Of a stretch of DNA of 6,024 nt, positions 1 through 5,022 are shown piece by piece (the stretch's first letter is position 1; each line of letters starts with the position of its first letter). The stretch spans positions 1-6,024 of the forward strand of contig LADV01000061.1 of assembly GCA_000961805.1 (NCBI GenBank). The letters are read 5' to 3'. The translations under genes and the position numbers were made by a program. The stretch comes from Peptococcaceae bacterium BRH_c23. Its GTDB lineage: Bacteria; Bacillota_B; Desulfitobacteriia; Desulfitobacteriales; Desulfitobacteriaceae. Below the pieces are notes generated by a model, which saw only the letters and a list, made by a program, of their open reading frames with translations, was not told the DNA's origin and did not search any database.

Positions 1-92
1 TCAGGCTCCTGCTCTTTTAGAAACGACCGCAATATCCAGTTTTCATCCTCTACTTTATTAAATGCTTTTTTCAGCTTATCCGGTGTTAACAT
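1..92 (-). CDS. N-terminal 30 residues of an unidentified protein, cut by the left window edge
   Basis: An ATG at 90-92 on the minus strand opens a frame that stays open to the window edge. The visible protein is rich in Lys and Glu and starts MLTPDKLKKAF, followed by a segment with NWILRSFLKEQEP. A strong ribosome binding site (GGAGGGG, reverse complement of about 101-108) lies 8 bases upstream, so the start is well supported. The short N-terminus vaguely recalls small YkgJ-type cysteine-cluster proteins that begin with a similar charged helix, but no cysteine is visible and I do not assign the family. It has the same orientation as the decayed genes that follow on its 5' side, and could itself be intact or another fragment. 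Confidence 0.6.
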   Translation of the reverse strand, partial: MLTPDKLKKAFNKVEDENWILRSFLKEQEP

Positions 93-152
93 AAATTTAA
101 CCCCCTCCACAGCATTTATAATTAATTTTTTCCCGCTCAGAAAAATTGCCTA

Positions 153-375
153 TTATAAAATTACCATTTTACTGACCTCAGCAAAATGGTCGTCAATGTC
201 ATATCCAGTTTTTGCAAGCAATTCTTGCTTTATCTATTACTTTTGCAAAATTCCTCCATTGTGTATATTCAAGCACGGCAGCAAGTTCTCGAGCATACCA
301 GAACTCGGAACCATCTTCTGAAATGTGTTTTATACTCTCAAAACTTGCATATTCTTTGGCATTTAAATTTGGCAT
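153..375 (-). pseudogene. dinD: DinD-like (DNA damage-inducible protein D) N-terminal fragment, frameshifted
   Basis: Starting at the ATG at 373-375, with GAGGGGG about 8 bases upstream, the minus strand encodes about 55 residues. They contain SEDGSEFWYARELAAVLEY and then TQWRNFAKVIDKARIACKN. This is the hallmark N-terminus of DinD proteins (EFWYAR-LA--L-Y--WRNF-KV---A--AC-NSG). The frame stops near 207 but continues in another frame as GYDIDDHFAEVSKMV, which is the next conserved DinD block. A loss of two bases in the Asn-Ser-Gly codons, or an equivalent shift, explains the break. Homology then ends and a stop follows at 153-155, so roughly the last three quarters of a normal DinD (about 270-280 residues) is missing. 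The family is SOS/LexA-associated in E. coli. This copy cannot make a full product. Confidence 0.8.
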
Positions 376-571
376 ACTTCTGCACCCCCTCTATTATCTT
401 TCATAAGAGTATCAAATTTTTTATGACGGAAAACTCACTATTTTCACCCTGCCATATTGTTTAGCATGTTGTCATCGCATATTCCTCGTCCAAGGGTTAT
501 GGTTCCTGTGAGTGATGCGCAGAGAATATGTATTGTTCTTACCATGCCTTCACCGCCATTTAAACTAATTT
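376..571. other. Spacer with no recognisable gene
   Basis: This AT-rich spacer lies between the dinD-like fragment and the end of the Fic pseudogene. The minus strand has one open stretch of about 43 codons (roughly 459-588) that includes the residues RTIHILCASLTGTITLGRG. It has no convincing ribosome binding site and no family I recognise. No RNA gene, terminator or repeat is evident. Confidence 0.4.
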
Positions 572-1304
572 CTATACCCTATCAAATATCTTTACGTAAT
601 CCTCATATATAAAATGCCGGTGCCTTGATTGGTTGTTCGCCTGTTTCAATATTCCACAGCCAACCATAGCTTCTACGACTTTGGCCACCGTATTATAAAG
701 AAGAGTTTAATTCATTGGCAACGGATGGTATCTTTATTATGGGATTTTTTTCAATATACTTATACACAAGCATAGCATTCTTTGATGCCTTACCGAGTAC
801 CATTATTTTTTCTATATTCTTATTTCTTATAGCAATAAAGCTTTCTATCTGTTTTATAGGGTTGTCTGCCGCTACGATTATAGCTTTGATAAAAAATTTC
901 ACCCACTGTGCATAATTTCCGTTGAGCTGTGTGCTTGAAAGCCTATCAAAATATTCAGCCTTATCCTGGAAGAGATCATATGACAGTGAGATAACCGGTT
1001 TTGATAACACTTTATTTTGCAATAACATCAACATGGCAAGTATTCTGCCAACTCTGCCGTTTCCTTTTTCAAACAGGTGGATTATTTCAAATTGGTAATG
1101 AACAAGTACAGACTTTATGAGTACATCAATGTTGTCGTCTGCTGTTATAAATTTTTCAAAGTCATCTAAAGCTGATTCCAGATCTTCCGGCGCAGTGGGA
1201 TTGTACTCTTGTATATTTGAGGAAACATAGGGCTTTAGAAAAATTTGCGTTTCTCTAAACTTTCCAATATTCTTGCAGCCACTATCCTTCAATGCAATGC
1301 TTAT
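572..1304 (-). pseudogene. Fic-domain protein, N-terminally truncated and frameshifted
   Basis: The main open frame (TTG at 1290-1292 to a stop at 693-695, about 199 residues) is the Fic core. It has GKFRE at 10-14, a Fic motif HLFEKGNGRVGR at 72-83, and the downstream SYDLFQDKAEYFDRL and WVKFFIKAI helices typical of Fic adenylyltransferases. Fic enzymes transfer AMP from ATP to a hydroxyl of a target protein. About 100 N-terminal residues are absent: the frame opens at a stop just after the neighbouring gene fragment. At the 3' end, one extra base near 693-700 causes a premature stop. The next frame continues in perfect register as NTVAKVVEAMVGCGILKQ and then HRHFIYEDYVKIFDRV to a stop at 572-574, the usual winged-helix tail. 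The motif is also non-canonical: Leu replaces Pro, and Lys76 stands where Asp/Glu normally binds Mg2+. Almost certainly non-functional. Confidence 0.88.
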
Positions 1305-1325
1305 TTATAAGTGATTAATTTTAAT

Positions 1326-1998
1326 TCACTTTATTTGATTTATGCCTCCCGTATCACCTTCATTAGCCGACAGATAAGAGGACAAGCCGTCGTAGAGGTC
1401 CAGCCGACCCAGTCCGACAGTGGGCCAATTATAGACCGTAGGATCAATAATTTCACCTGAAGCAGCTTGCGTAAAGGCCGCTTGGATAGTAGCCTTTTCC
1501 CAGACTGCCAAACCACTGATTGTTTCATCCACCTGCTGGCGTGTTGTAACTCCTTCCTGGGGCTGAACTAAATTAGGAACTAGCGTACGTAGTTTGGTTT
1601 CTTGATCTGCGCTGATAATCCCTGTCCCTCCCACAATGACCAGATCGGTGGTTGTTCCTTTGTGGGCGGTTAAGAAACTTGAAGCGGGCTTCTGGTATGG
1701 TATTATCAACCATAATAACCGGAGAAAAAGAATGCGCAGCCAAATTCCCGGCGGTTAAGGCATCGGCAAAATTCAGACCCGTCACTACATAAACCCGGTC
1801 CGTATTAAGGGTTAACCCCTGGGCTATAGCCGTTGAAGTCGCATAACGGTCACTTCCAGCATAACGTACCACTCCTGGCAAACGCTGAGTAATAGCTTCC
1901 GGGATAACGTAACTGCCGCCCACCACAATGGTGGAACTGACTTTTTGCGCAGTCAATGCTTGAACTGTGGGATCCGGGAGACATATAGGTTGGATATT
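1326..1998 (-). pseudogene. Cell-wall-binding repeat 2 (CW_binding_2) protein fragment, frameshifted
   Basis: Two overlapping minus-strand frames together form one protein. The upstream frame (open from 1998) reads STIVVGGSYVIPEAI, then GSDRYATSTAIAQG, then VTGLNFADALTAGNLAAHS and SPVIMVDNTIPEA, which is one CW_binding_2 unit. The downstream frame picks up near 1690-1709 with SSFLTAHKGTTTDLVIVGG and TGIISADQETKL, the start of the next unit. A single frameshift in the TIPEA region joins them. The last 75 residues leave the repeat and include VGLGRLDLYDGLSSYLS before a stop at 1326-1328. The family sits on the cell surface, attached non-covalently to wall polymers. No signal peptide or start with a ribosome binding site is present, and normally there are three repeats, so the N-terminus is lost as well. 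The stop lies only about 20 bases from the truncated Fic frame, which marks a recombination junction. Confidence 0.85.
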
Positions 1999-2024
1999 CT
2001 AATATAATACCATAGTAACATCAA
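1996..2024 (-). promoter_or_regulatory. Possible sigma-A promoter toward the cell-wall-binding fragment
   Basis: Read on the minus strand, a TTGATG box (reverse complement of 2019-2024) is followed by a 17-base spacer and TAGAAT (reverse complement of 1996-2001). These match the vegetative consensus at 4/6 and 5/6. The spacing is ideal, but the downstream frame has no ribosome binding site, so the promoter may be a relic or chance in AT-rich DNA. Confidence 0.3.
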
Positions 2025-2058
2025 CCGTATAAAAGGTAATGGTATTGTCGAAATATGT

Positions 2059-2103
2059 TAAAAGAGTATGGTCCCCGCATCGCGCCTGGGCCTTACTCTT
2101 TTA
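2059..2103. terminator. Long symmetric hairpin, terminator-like in both directions
   Basis: A perfect 10-bp outer stem (TAAAAGAGTA at 2059-2068 with TACTCTTTTA at 2094-2103) encloses a 5-bp stem GGTCC/GGGCC (2070-2074 with 2088-2092, one G-T pair). Inside that is a small CGC-ATC-GCG tip. The A-rich 5' arm and T-rich 3' arm give the GC-core plus T-run form of an intrinsic terminator on either strand. No intact gene ends here on either side. It ends five bases before repeat A, so it could equally be a structural part of a mobile element. Confidence 0.55.
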
Positions 2104-2108
2104 TCTAA

Positions 2109-2226
2109 TCTTATACAAATACCATTTGGGTATAAAAGAGGCCCCCACCGTTTTTGGGTGAGAGCGAAGCTAAAGGGGAGATGTGTCTTATGAATTATCA
2201 TGCCCGGGATTTGGTTTATCATACGA
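2109..2226 (+). repeat. Conserved ~118-nt repeat, copy A (candidate structured RNA or mobile element remnant)
   Basis: This stretch pairs with 4618-4734. The first 42 bases (2109-2150) match copy B at 39 positions, including TCTTATACAAATACCATTT and GCCCCCACCG. The last 24 (2203-2226) match at 22, including GGATTTGGTT and ATCATACGA. The 52-base middle shares little beyond TGAGAGC. Near the 5' end both copies can form a small hairpin (ATACC/GGTAT in A). The middle holds ATGA-4-TCAT. The two outer ends are weakly complementary (TC.TAT with ATA.GA), which could be a closing helix or short terminal inverted repeats. The strand given is arbitrary: read on the minus strand, the repeat lies upstream of the cell-wall-binding fragment. 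Confidence 0.75.
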
Positions 2227-2549
2227 GGGGGTGAATAGACAAAACATACCAGCGTACAGACTCACTACTTGGATATAATAGGATTAGAATGGTAGATGAG
2301 GCTTCTTGAAGAAATACAGCCACACCAACTTACAAGAAGTTATTTGTTCCATTTTATGTAACCAAAAGGGGGAGAGCTTAACGGGCCCCCCTTTCTACAT
2401 CTTATACAAAAATCAATTGCACGTACTCAACTCAAACTCGATCTCGAACGGCCTTAACTCTCCATTGAACTCGCGTGCTGGATGAATTTACAAATAAATA
2501 TAAGACAAACAGAAAAAATAATAATGAGAATTGAAGAGGAGAAGGACAA
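2227..2549. other. Long non-coding stretch between repeat A and the activase-related gene
   Basis: No gene is supported here. It contains a terminator-like hairpin (2365-2394), a third copy of the 11-mer TCTTATACAAA at 2400-2410 that otherwise begins repeats A and B, and a GC-richer patch at 2413-2487. On the minus strand that patch is open for 24 codons and reads AREFNGELRPFEIEFELSTC. The patch looks like a scrap of coding sequence, but I do not recognise it and it has no start signal. The part just before 2550 is very A-rich. Confidence 0.4.
2365..2394 (+). terminator. Terminator-like hairpin downstream of repeat A
   Basis: AAAGGGGG (2365-2372) pairs with CCCCCTTT (2387-2394) across a 14-base loop. 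On the plus strand the stem ends in TTTCT. On the minus strand it ends in CCCCCTTTT, so it could stop transcription either way. It sits about 140 bases past repeat A and ahead of the activase-related gene, and would insulate that gene from upstream reading. Confidence 0.5.
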
Positions 2550-2657
2550 TTGGATAGAAATATATTAAAAGTATCAGAGAATTTTGAGATAATTAGGAAA
2601 ACGCTTGACACAAAAGGAGGTCACTTTGTTGAAATTAACGTTTCCACACATGGGTAA
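2550..2657 (+). CDS. Candidate 35-residue leader ORF overlapping the activase-related gene
   Basis: A TTG at 2550-2552 follows AGGAGAAGG (2537-2545) at good spacing. The frame runs to a TAA at 2655-2657, giving MDRNILKVSENFEIIRKTL followed by DTKGGHFVEINVSTHG. It overlaps the ribosome binding site and first nine codons of the next gene in another frame, an arrangement that could couple translation of the two. The last residues merely reflect that overlap. No family is recognised, and a short open frame in A-rich DNA is easily found by chance. Confidence 0.3.
   Translation: MDRNILKVSENFEIIRKTLDTKGGHFVEINVSTHG
2612..2621 (+). promoter_or_regulatory. Ribosome binding site deciding the start of the activase-related gene
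   Basis: AAAAGGAGGT is a near-perfect anti-16S match. It lies 8 bases (from the GGAGG) before the TTG at 2629. The longer in-frame start at 2605 would place this site inside the coding region and has no such signal of its own, so 2629 is preferred. Confidence 0.8.
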
Positions 2658-3780
2658 CCTTTGGATTATGGCACAAACACTCTTTGAATCGGTCAACATA
2701 GATGTTGTTGTGCCTCCAGAAAACAGCAAGCGTACCATTACGCTTGGTACCAGATTTTCACCCGAATCCGCTTGCCTCCCGCTTAAACTTAACCTGGGTA
2801 ATTTTATTGAGGCGGCGGAAAAGGGTGCTGATACGATAGCAATGACCGGAGGAATCGGACCTTGTCGTTTCGGCTATTACGGAGAAGTTGAACGTCAAAT
2901 CCTCAAAGATGCAGGATACCCTTATGATGTGGTGATTCTTGAACCGCCGGATGGAAGTTTTCTTGGATTAGCTCAGCGTATCCGCTATTTGGTAGGCAAA
3001 AAAGTCTCCTGGGTTAAAATTCTTCAGGCAATGCGATTCGCCTATCAAAAAATTATTGCTTTGGATCAAATTGAAGATATGATCCATGCAGCGCGACCGC
3101 GATTAGCTCAAGAAGCAGAGAAATTATACGACGAAGCAAAAAGGCGAATGGCCCAAACTATGAGTTATACAGGAGTACAAGAAGTGGTCCGTTGGCTTAA
3201 AGAAAGTATTCGTGAACGGCAATTTAGTCATCAGAATGCTGATAGGGATGAATCTATCGGAGAACCTCTACGTATTGGCATAGTAGGAGAAATTTATACT
3301 GTTCTCGATCCGTTTAGTTCTGCAGATGTTGAACAGCAGCTCGGTCAATTGGGCGTTCACGTCGACCGCTCGATTTATTTATCCGGGTGGGTAGGAGAAA
3401 ACGTATTCCGAGGGTTAATTGATGGGTACCGCTCCATGAATTCTTACCATAAGCTAGCCAAGCCCTATTTGGCCCATTTTGTAGGAGGACATGGTCAAGA
3501 AAGTGTAGGGGCTGCCGTAAAGTTTGCCCAGGAAGGGTTTGATGGGGTTATTCAGCTATTTCCTCTTACCTGTATGCCTGAAATAGTAGCTTCTGAGGTT
3601 TTACCTAGAGTTCAAAACGACTATCAAATTCCGATTATGAAATTAACCATGGATGAACATACTGGACATACGGGGGTACAGACGCGACTGGAAGCGTTTG
3701 TAGATTTATTAGAACGATCACGCATAAATAAATCAAGAAACATAACCAGTGAAGAAGTGAAAAACTTAGCTGGAAAATAA
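2629..3780 (+). CDS. Acyl-CoA dehydratase activase-related protein (DUF2229-type)
   Basis: This is a 383-residue protein starting at TTG 2629 (MKLTFPHMGN), the start usual for the family. Visible blocks are VVVPPENSKRTITLG (26-40), a Cys in SPESACLPLKLNLGNF (Cys49), a second in TGGIGPCRFGYYGEVER (Cys79), a second Rossmann-like half from RIGIVGEIYTVLDPFSS (about 215), GGHGQESVGA (286-295), FPLTCMPEI (Cys315) and DEHTGHTGVQTRLEAFVDLL (342-361). The family is related to activases and dehydratase subunits of 2-hydroxyacyl-CoA and benzoyl-CoA type enzymes, where conserved Cys residues suggest an iron-sulfur cluster. That is known for relatives and inferred here. Members are often fused to or next to an ATP-binding BadF/HgdC-type activase. 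None lies in this window, and a real dehydratase is also missing, so the substrate is unknown. It is a soluble protein with no signal peptide or membrane segment, and appears intact. It converges with the DUF421 gene. Confidence 0.88.
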   Translation: MKLTFPHMGNLWIMAQTLFESVNIDVVVPPENSKRTITLGTRFSPESACLPLKLNLGNFIEAAEKGADTIAMTGGIGPCRFGYYGEVERQILKDAGYPYDVVILEPPDGSFLGLAQRIRYLVGKKVSWVKILQAMRFAYQKIIALDQIEDMIHAARPRLAQEAEKLYDEAKRRMAQTMSYTGVQEVVRWLKESIRERQFSHQNADRDESIGEPLRIGIVGEIYTVLDPFSSADVEQQLGQLGVHVDRSIYLSGWVGENVFRGLIDGYRSMNSYHKLAKPYLAHFVGGHGQESVGAAVKFAQEGFDGVIQLFPLTCMPEIVASEVLPRVQNDYQIPIMKLTMDEHTGHTGVQTRLEAFVDLLERSRINKSRNITSEEVKNLAGK

Positions 3781-3805
3781 ATATGGTTACCTCAACAAAA
3801 GGGGT

Positions 3806-4495
3806 CTACTCTTCATCCCGATAAAGATCAACATAAAGGTTGCCATTAGTAGCCAGCACAGCAAAAGCAACATCCTCTGTGTTTTTAATTCCCTTTTTAT
3901 TGAGTTCTTGATAGAGCCACTCATGGTTTAATCCACTTTGTAGTAGATTTTTTCCAATTATTTTACCGTCCAAGATTACCTCGGTTGCAAGTCCTCCATA
4001 ACTGGTTGACAAATTTAGATCTTGGGGAGTTAATGGCCTAAATTGTGATTTTAGCTGAACGCTCAATTTCCCACTTGGCTCAAGAATTGAAAATTCAACT
4101 TGATCTATATCAAAAACTTTTTCCTGTCTGAGTTGCTGAACTAAATAATCAAAAGAATAGTTTAACCCAGCCATATTATTTTCAAGGATCTTTCCATTTT
4201 TAATTAGAATAGTCGGTTCGCCAGCTAGAACTCTACGAAGTGGCTCGTATTTTAGTGAAAAATATGCGACTAACACGATAATTAGTGTTGTAACTGTTAT
4301 TGAAAGAATAAAATTTAAAATACCTATCTTAAGATTAAAGGCTAGGTTACCTGCAATAGTCCCAAGTGTTACTCCTGCCACATAATCAAAATAAGTAAGG
4401 TGAGCTAGACTTCTTTTTGTTAAAAATTTGGTGGCTGCAAGAAGTAGTATCAGTGCTAAAACTACTCTTAATATTATGGTTAAAGGCTCAAACAA
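3806..4495 (-). CDS. DUF421 / YetF-family membrane protein
   Basis: This 229-residue protein has three N-terminal membrane segments (about 4-24, 36-54 and 57-79). The second carries the family signature LTYFDYVAGVTLGTIAG (33-49). Then follows a soluble domain with YEPLRRVLAGEPTILIKNGK (83-102), the helix LNYSFDYLVQQLRQEKVFDI (111-130) and the strand pair VEFSILEPSGKLSVQLK. A shorter second copy of that fold (TEVILDGKIIGKNLLQ, then LYQELNKKGIKNTEDVAFAV) completes it. The length is typical of YetF/YrbG-like proteins of Firmicutes. Their biochemical role is unclear, though some spore-formers link YetF-domain proteins to the spore membrane and spore resistance. The start is TTG at 4493-4495, set by a strong ribosome binding site. 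It is monocistronic as far as visible and looks intact. Confidence 0.92.
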   Translation of the reverse strand: MFEPLTIILRVVLALILLLAATKFLTKRSLAHLTYFDYVAGVTLGTIAGNLAFNLKIGILNFILSITVTTLIIVLVAYFSLKYEPLRRVLAGEPTILIKNGKILENNMAGLNYSFDYLVQQLRQEKVFDIDQVEFSILEPSGKLSVQLKSQFRPLTPQDLNLSTSYGGLATEVILDGKIIGKNLLQSGLNHEWLYQELNKKGIKNTEDVAFAVLATNGNLYVDLYRDEE

Positions 4496-4500
4496 AGGAA

Positions 4501-4509
4501 ATCACCTCC
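4501..4509 (-). promoter_or_regulatory. Ribosome binding site of the DUF421 gene
   Basis: Read on the minus strand this is GGAGGTGAT, a full anti-16S match. It lies 9 bases (from the GGAGG) before the TTG at 4495, and decides that start in the absence of a nearby ATG. Confidence 0.85.
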
Positions 4510-4586
4510 ATTGGAAGTCCTCAGGGGAAAATTATTTCAATTTGCATTTTAGAGCTCTATTGGCTTAGTATGCTCTCTATATGTTT

Positions 4587-4600
4587 CTAAGGATCCTTAG
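4587..4600. promoter_or_regulatory. Perfect 14-bp palindrome upstream of the DUF421 gene
   Basis: CTAAGGATCCTTAG is a perfect inverted repeat with no spacer. It is about 92 bases upstream of the DUF421 start and 18 bases before repeat B. Its form fits a site for a dimeric regulator. One such palindrome in 6 kb is not far from chance, and no matching regulator gene is present. Confidence 0.3.
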
Positions 4601-4617
4601 TTATGTTATCATTACAT

Positions 4618-4734
4618 TCTTATACAAATACCATTTTGGTACAAAAGAAGCCCCCACCGCGTTCCCGATGAGAGCAATGAGGAGGAATAAAGGCCCTGAG
4701 GGATATTGTACCCAGGATTTGGTTAATCATACGA
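4618..4734 (+). repeat. Conserved ~117-nt repeat, copy B (candidate structured RNA or mobile element remnant)
   Basis: This is the partner of 2109-2226, with the same conserved 42-base head, a 51-base divergent middle and a 24-base conserved tail. Differences in the head include the change of ATACC/GGTAT to ATACC/GGTAC, which loses only the outermost pair of the small hairpin. The middle has its own inverted repeat CCC-3-GGG (4694-4702). TTGGTTA in the tail (4719-4725) can pair with TAACCAA at 4759-4765, just before the terminator at 4770. A plus-strand transcript of about 177 nt from the repeat to the terminator would therefore be a compact RNA. Read on the minus strand, the repeat ends about 120 bases upstream of the DUF421 start. 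Confidence 0.75.
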
Positions 4735-4769
4735 TAATTATGGAATGAAAAGCGAGAATAACCAATTAA

Positions 4770-4794
4770 AGCCCTGGCAGCCGAGGGCTCTTTT
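4770..4794 (+). terminator. Rho-independent terminator after repeat B
   Basis: AGCCCT (4770-4775) pairs with AGGGCT (4784-4789) over an 8-base loop and is followed by CTTTTG. The T-run favours the plus strand. No protein gene ends upstream on this strand, so the natural client would be a transcript containing repeat B. Confidence 0.65.
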
Positions 4795-5022
4795 GATTAC
4801 ACATGGTAGAATCGTTTGTAGATGAAGGTATTTCTTGCAATAGAGGGGCTATCCAATTATGCTATTACTTTAAATGATCGTAAAGTTTTTGTGATACTCA
4901 CTATAAAAAGTAAAATATTTAAGTCTCTTTATTATTGGTACTTAAAAACTTTAACTTTATTGTATTGCAATGAAGGACATCACTGCTTTAGTAACATCAA
5001 CACTGAGAACAGGAACATCCCC
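4795..5022. other. AT-rich spacer with a long-range inverted repeat, no gene
   Basis: A 10-base inverted repeat (TAAAGTTTTT at 4881-4890, AAAAACTTTA at 4944-4953) encloses a perfect small hairpin GTGA-TAC-TCAC (4891-4901) and a possible AAGTA/TACTT pair. A plus-strand open frame starts at 4822 but runs on antisense into the helicase remnant. It has no ribosome binding site, so I do not call it a gene. Confidence 0.4.

Noticed and set aside
186..464. Plus-strand open frames of 92 and 64 codons
   Set aside because: They lie antisense to the DinD-like fragment, have no ribosome binding site and look like composition-driven shadows.
715..915. Plus-strand 66-codon frame with a hydrophobic protein
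   Set aside because: It is antisense to the Fic core, which has clear motifs. The hydrophobicity comes from the complement of Asn/Lys/Ile codons.
2168..2238. Short peptide (MNYHARDLVYHTRG) inside repeat A, with a GGGGAG site upstream
   Set aside because: The matching frame in copy B has a different start, different N-terminal residues and a different end. Only the DNA of the tail is conserved, so a coding role is unlikely.
2251..2279. TATAAT at 2274-2279 as a plus-strand promoter
   Set aside because: No acceptable -35 box lies at 16-18 bases upstream.
2296..2360. Short plus-strand frame starting MRLLEEIQPHQL, reminiscent of ParB-like proteins
   Set aside because: Only about 12 residues look protein-like before it stops, with no ribosome binding site.
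4618..4734. TPP riboswitch, because copy B contains CTGAG, ACCC and GGTTAAT in order
   Set aside because: The other TPP blocks are missing and copy A lacks CTGAG, so the resemblance is not supported.
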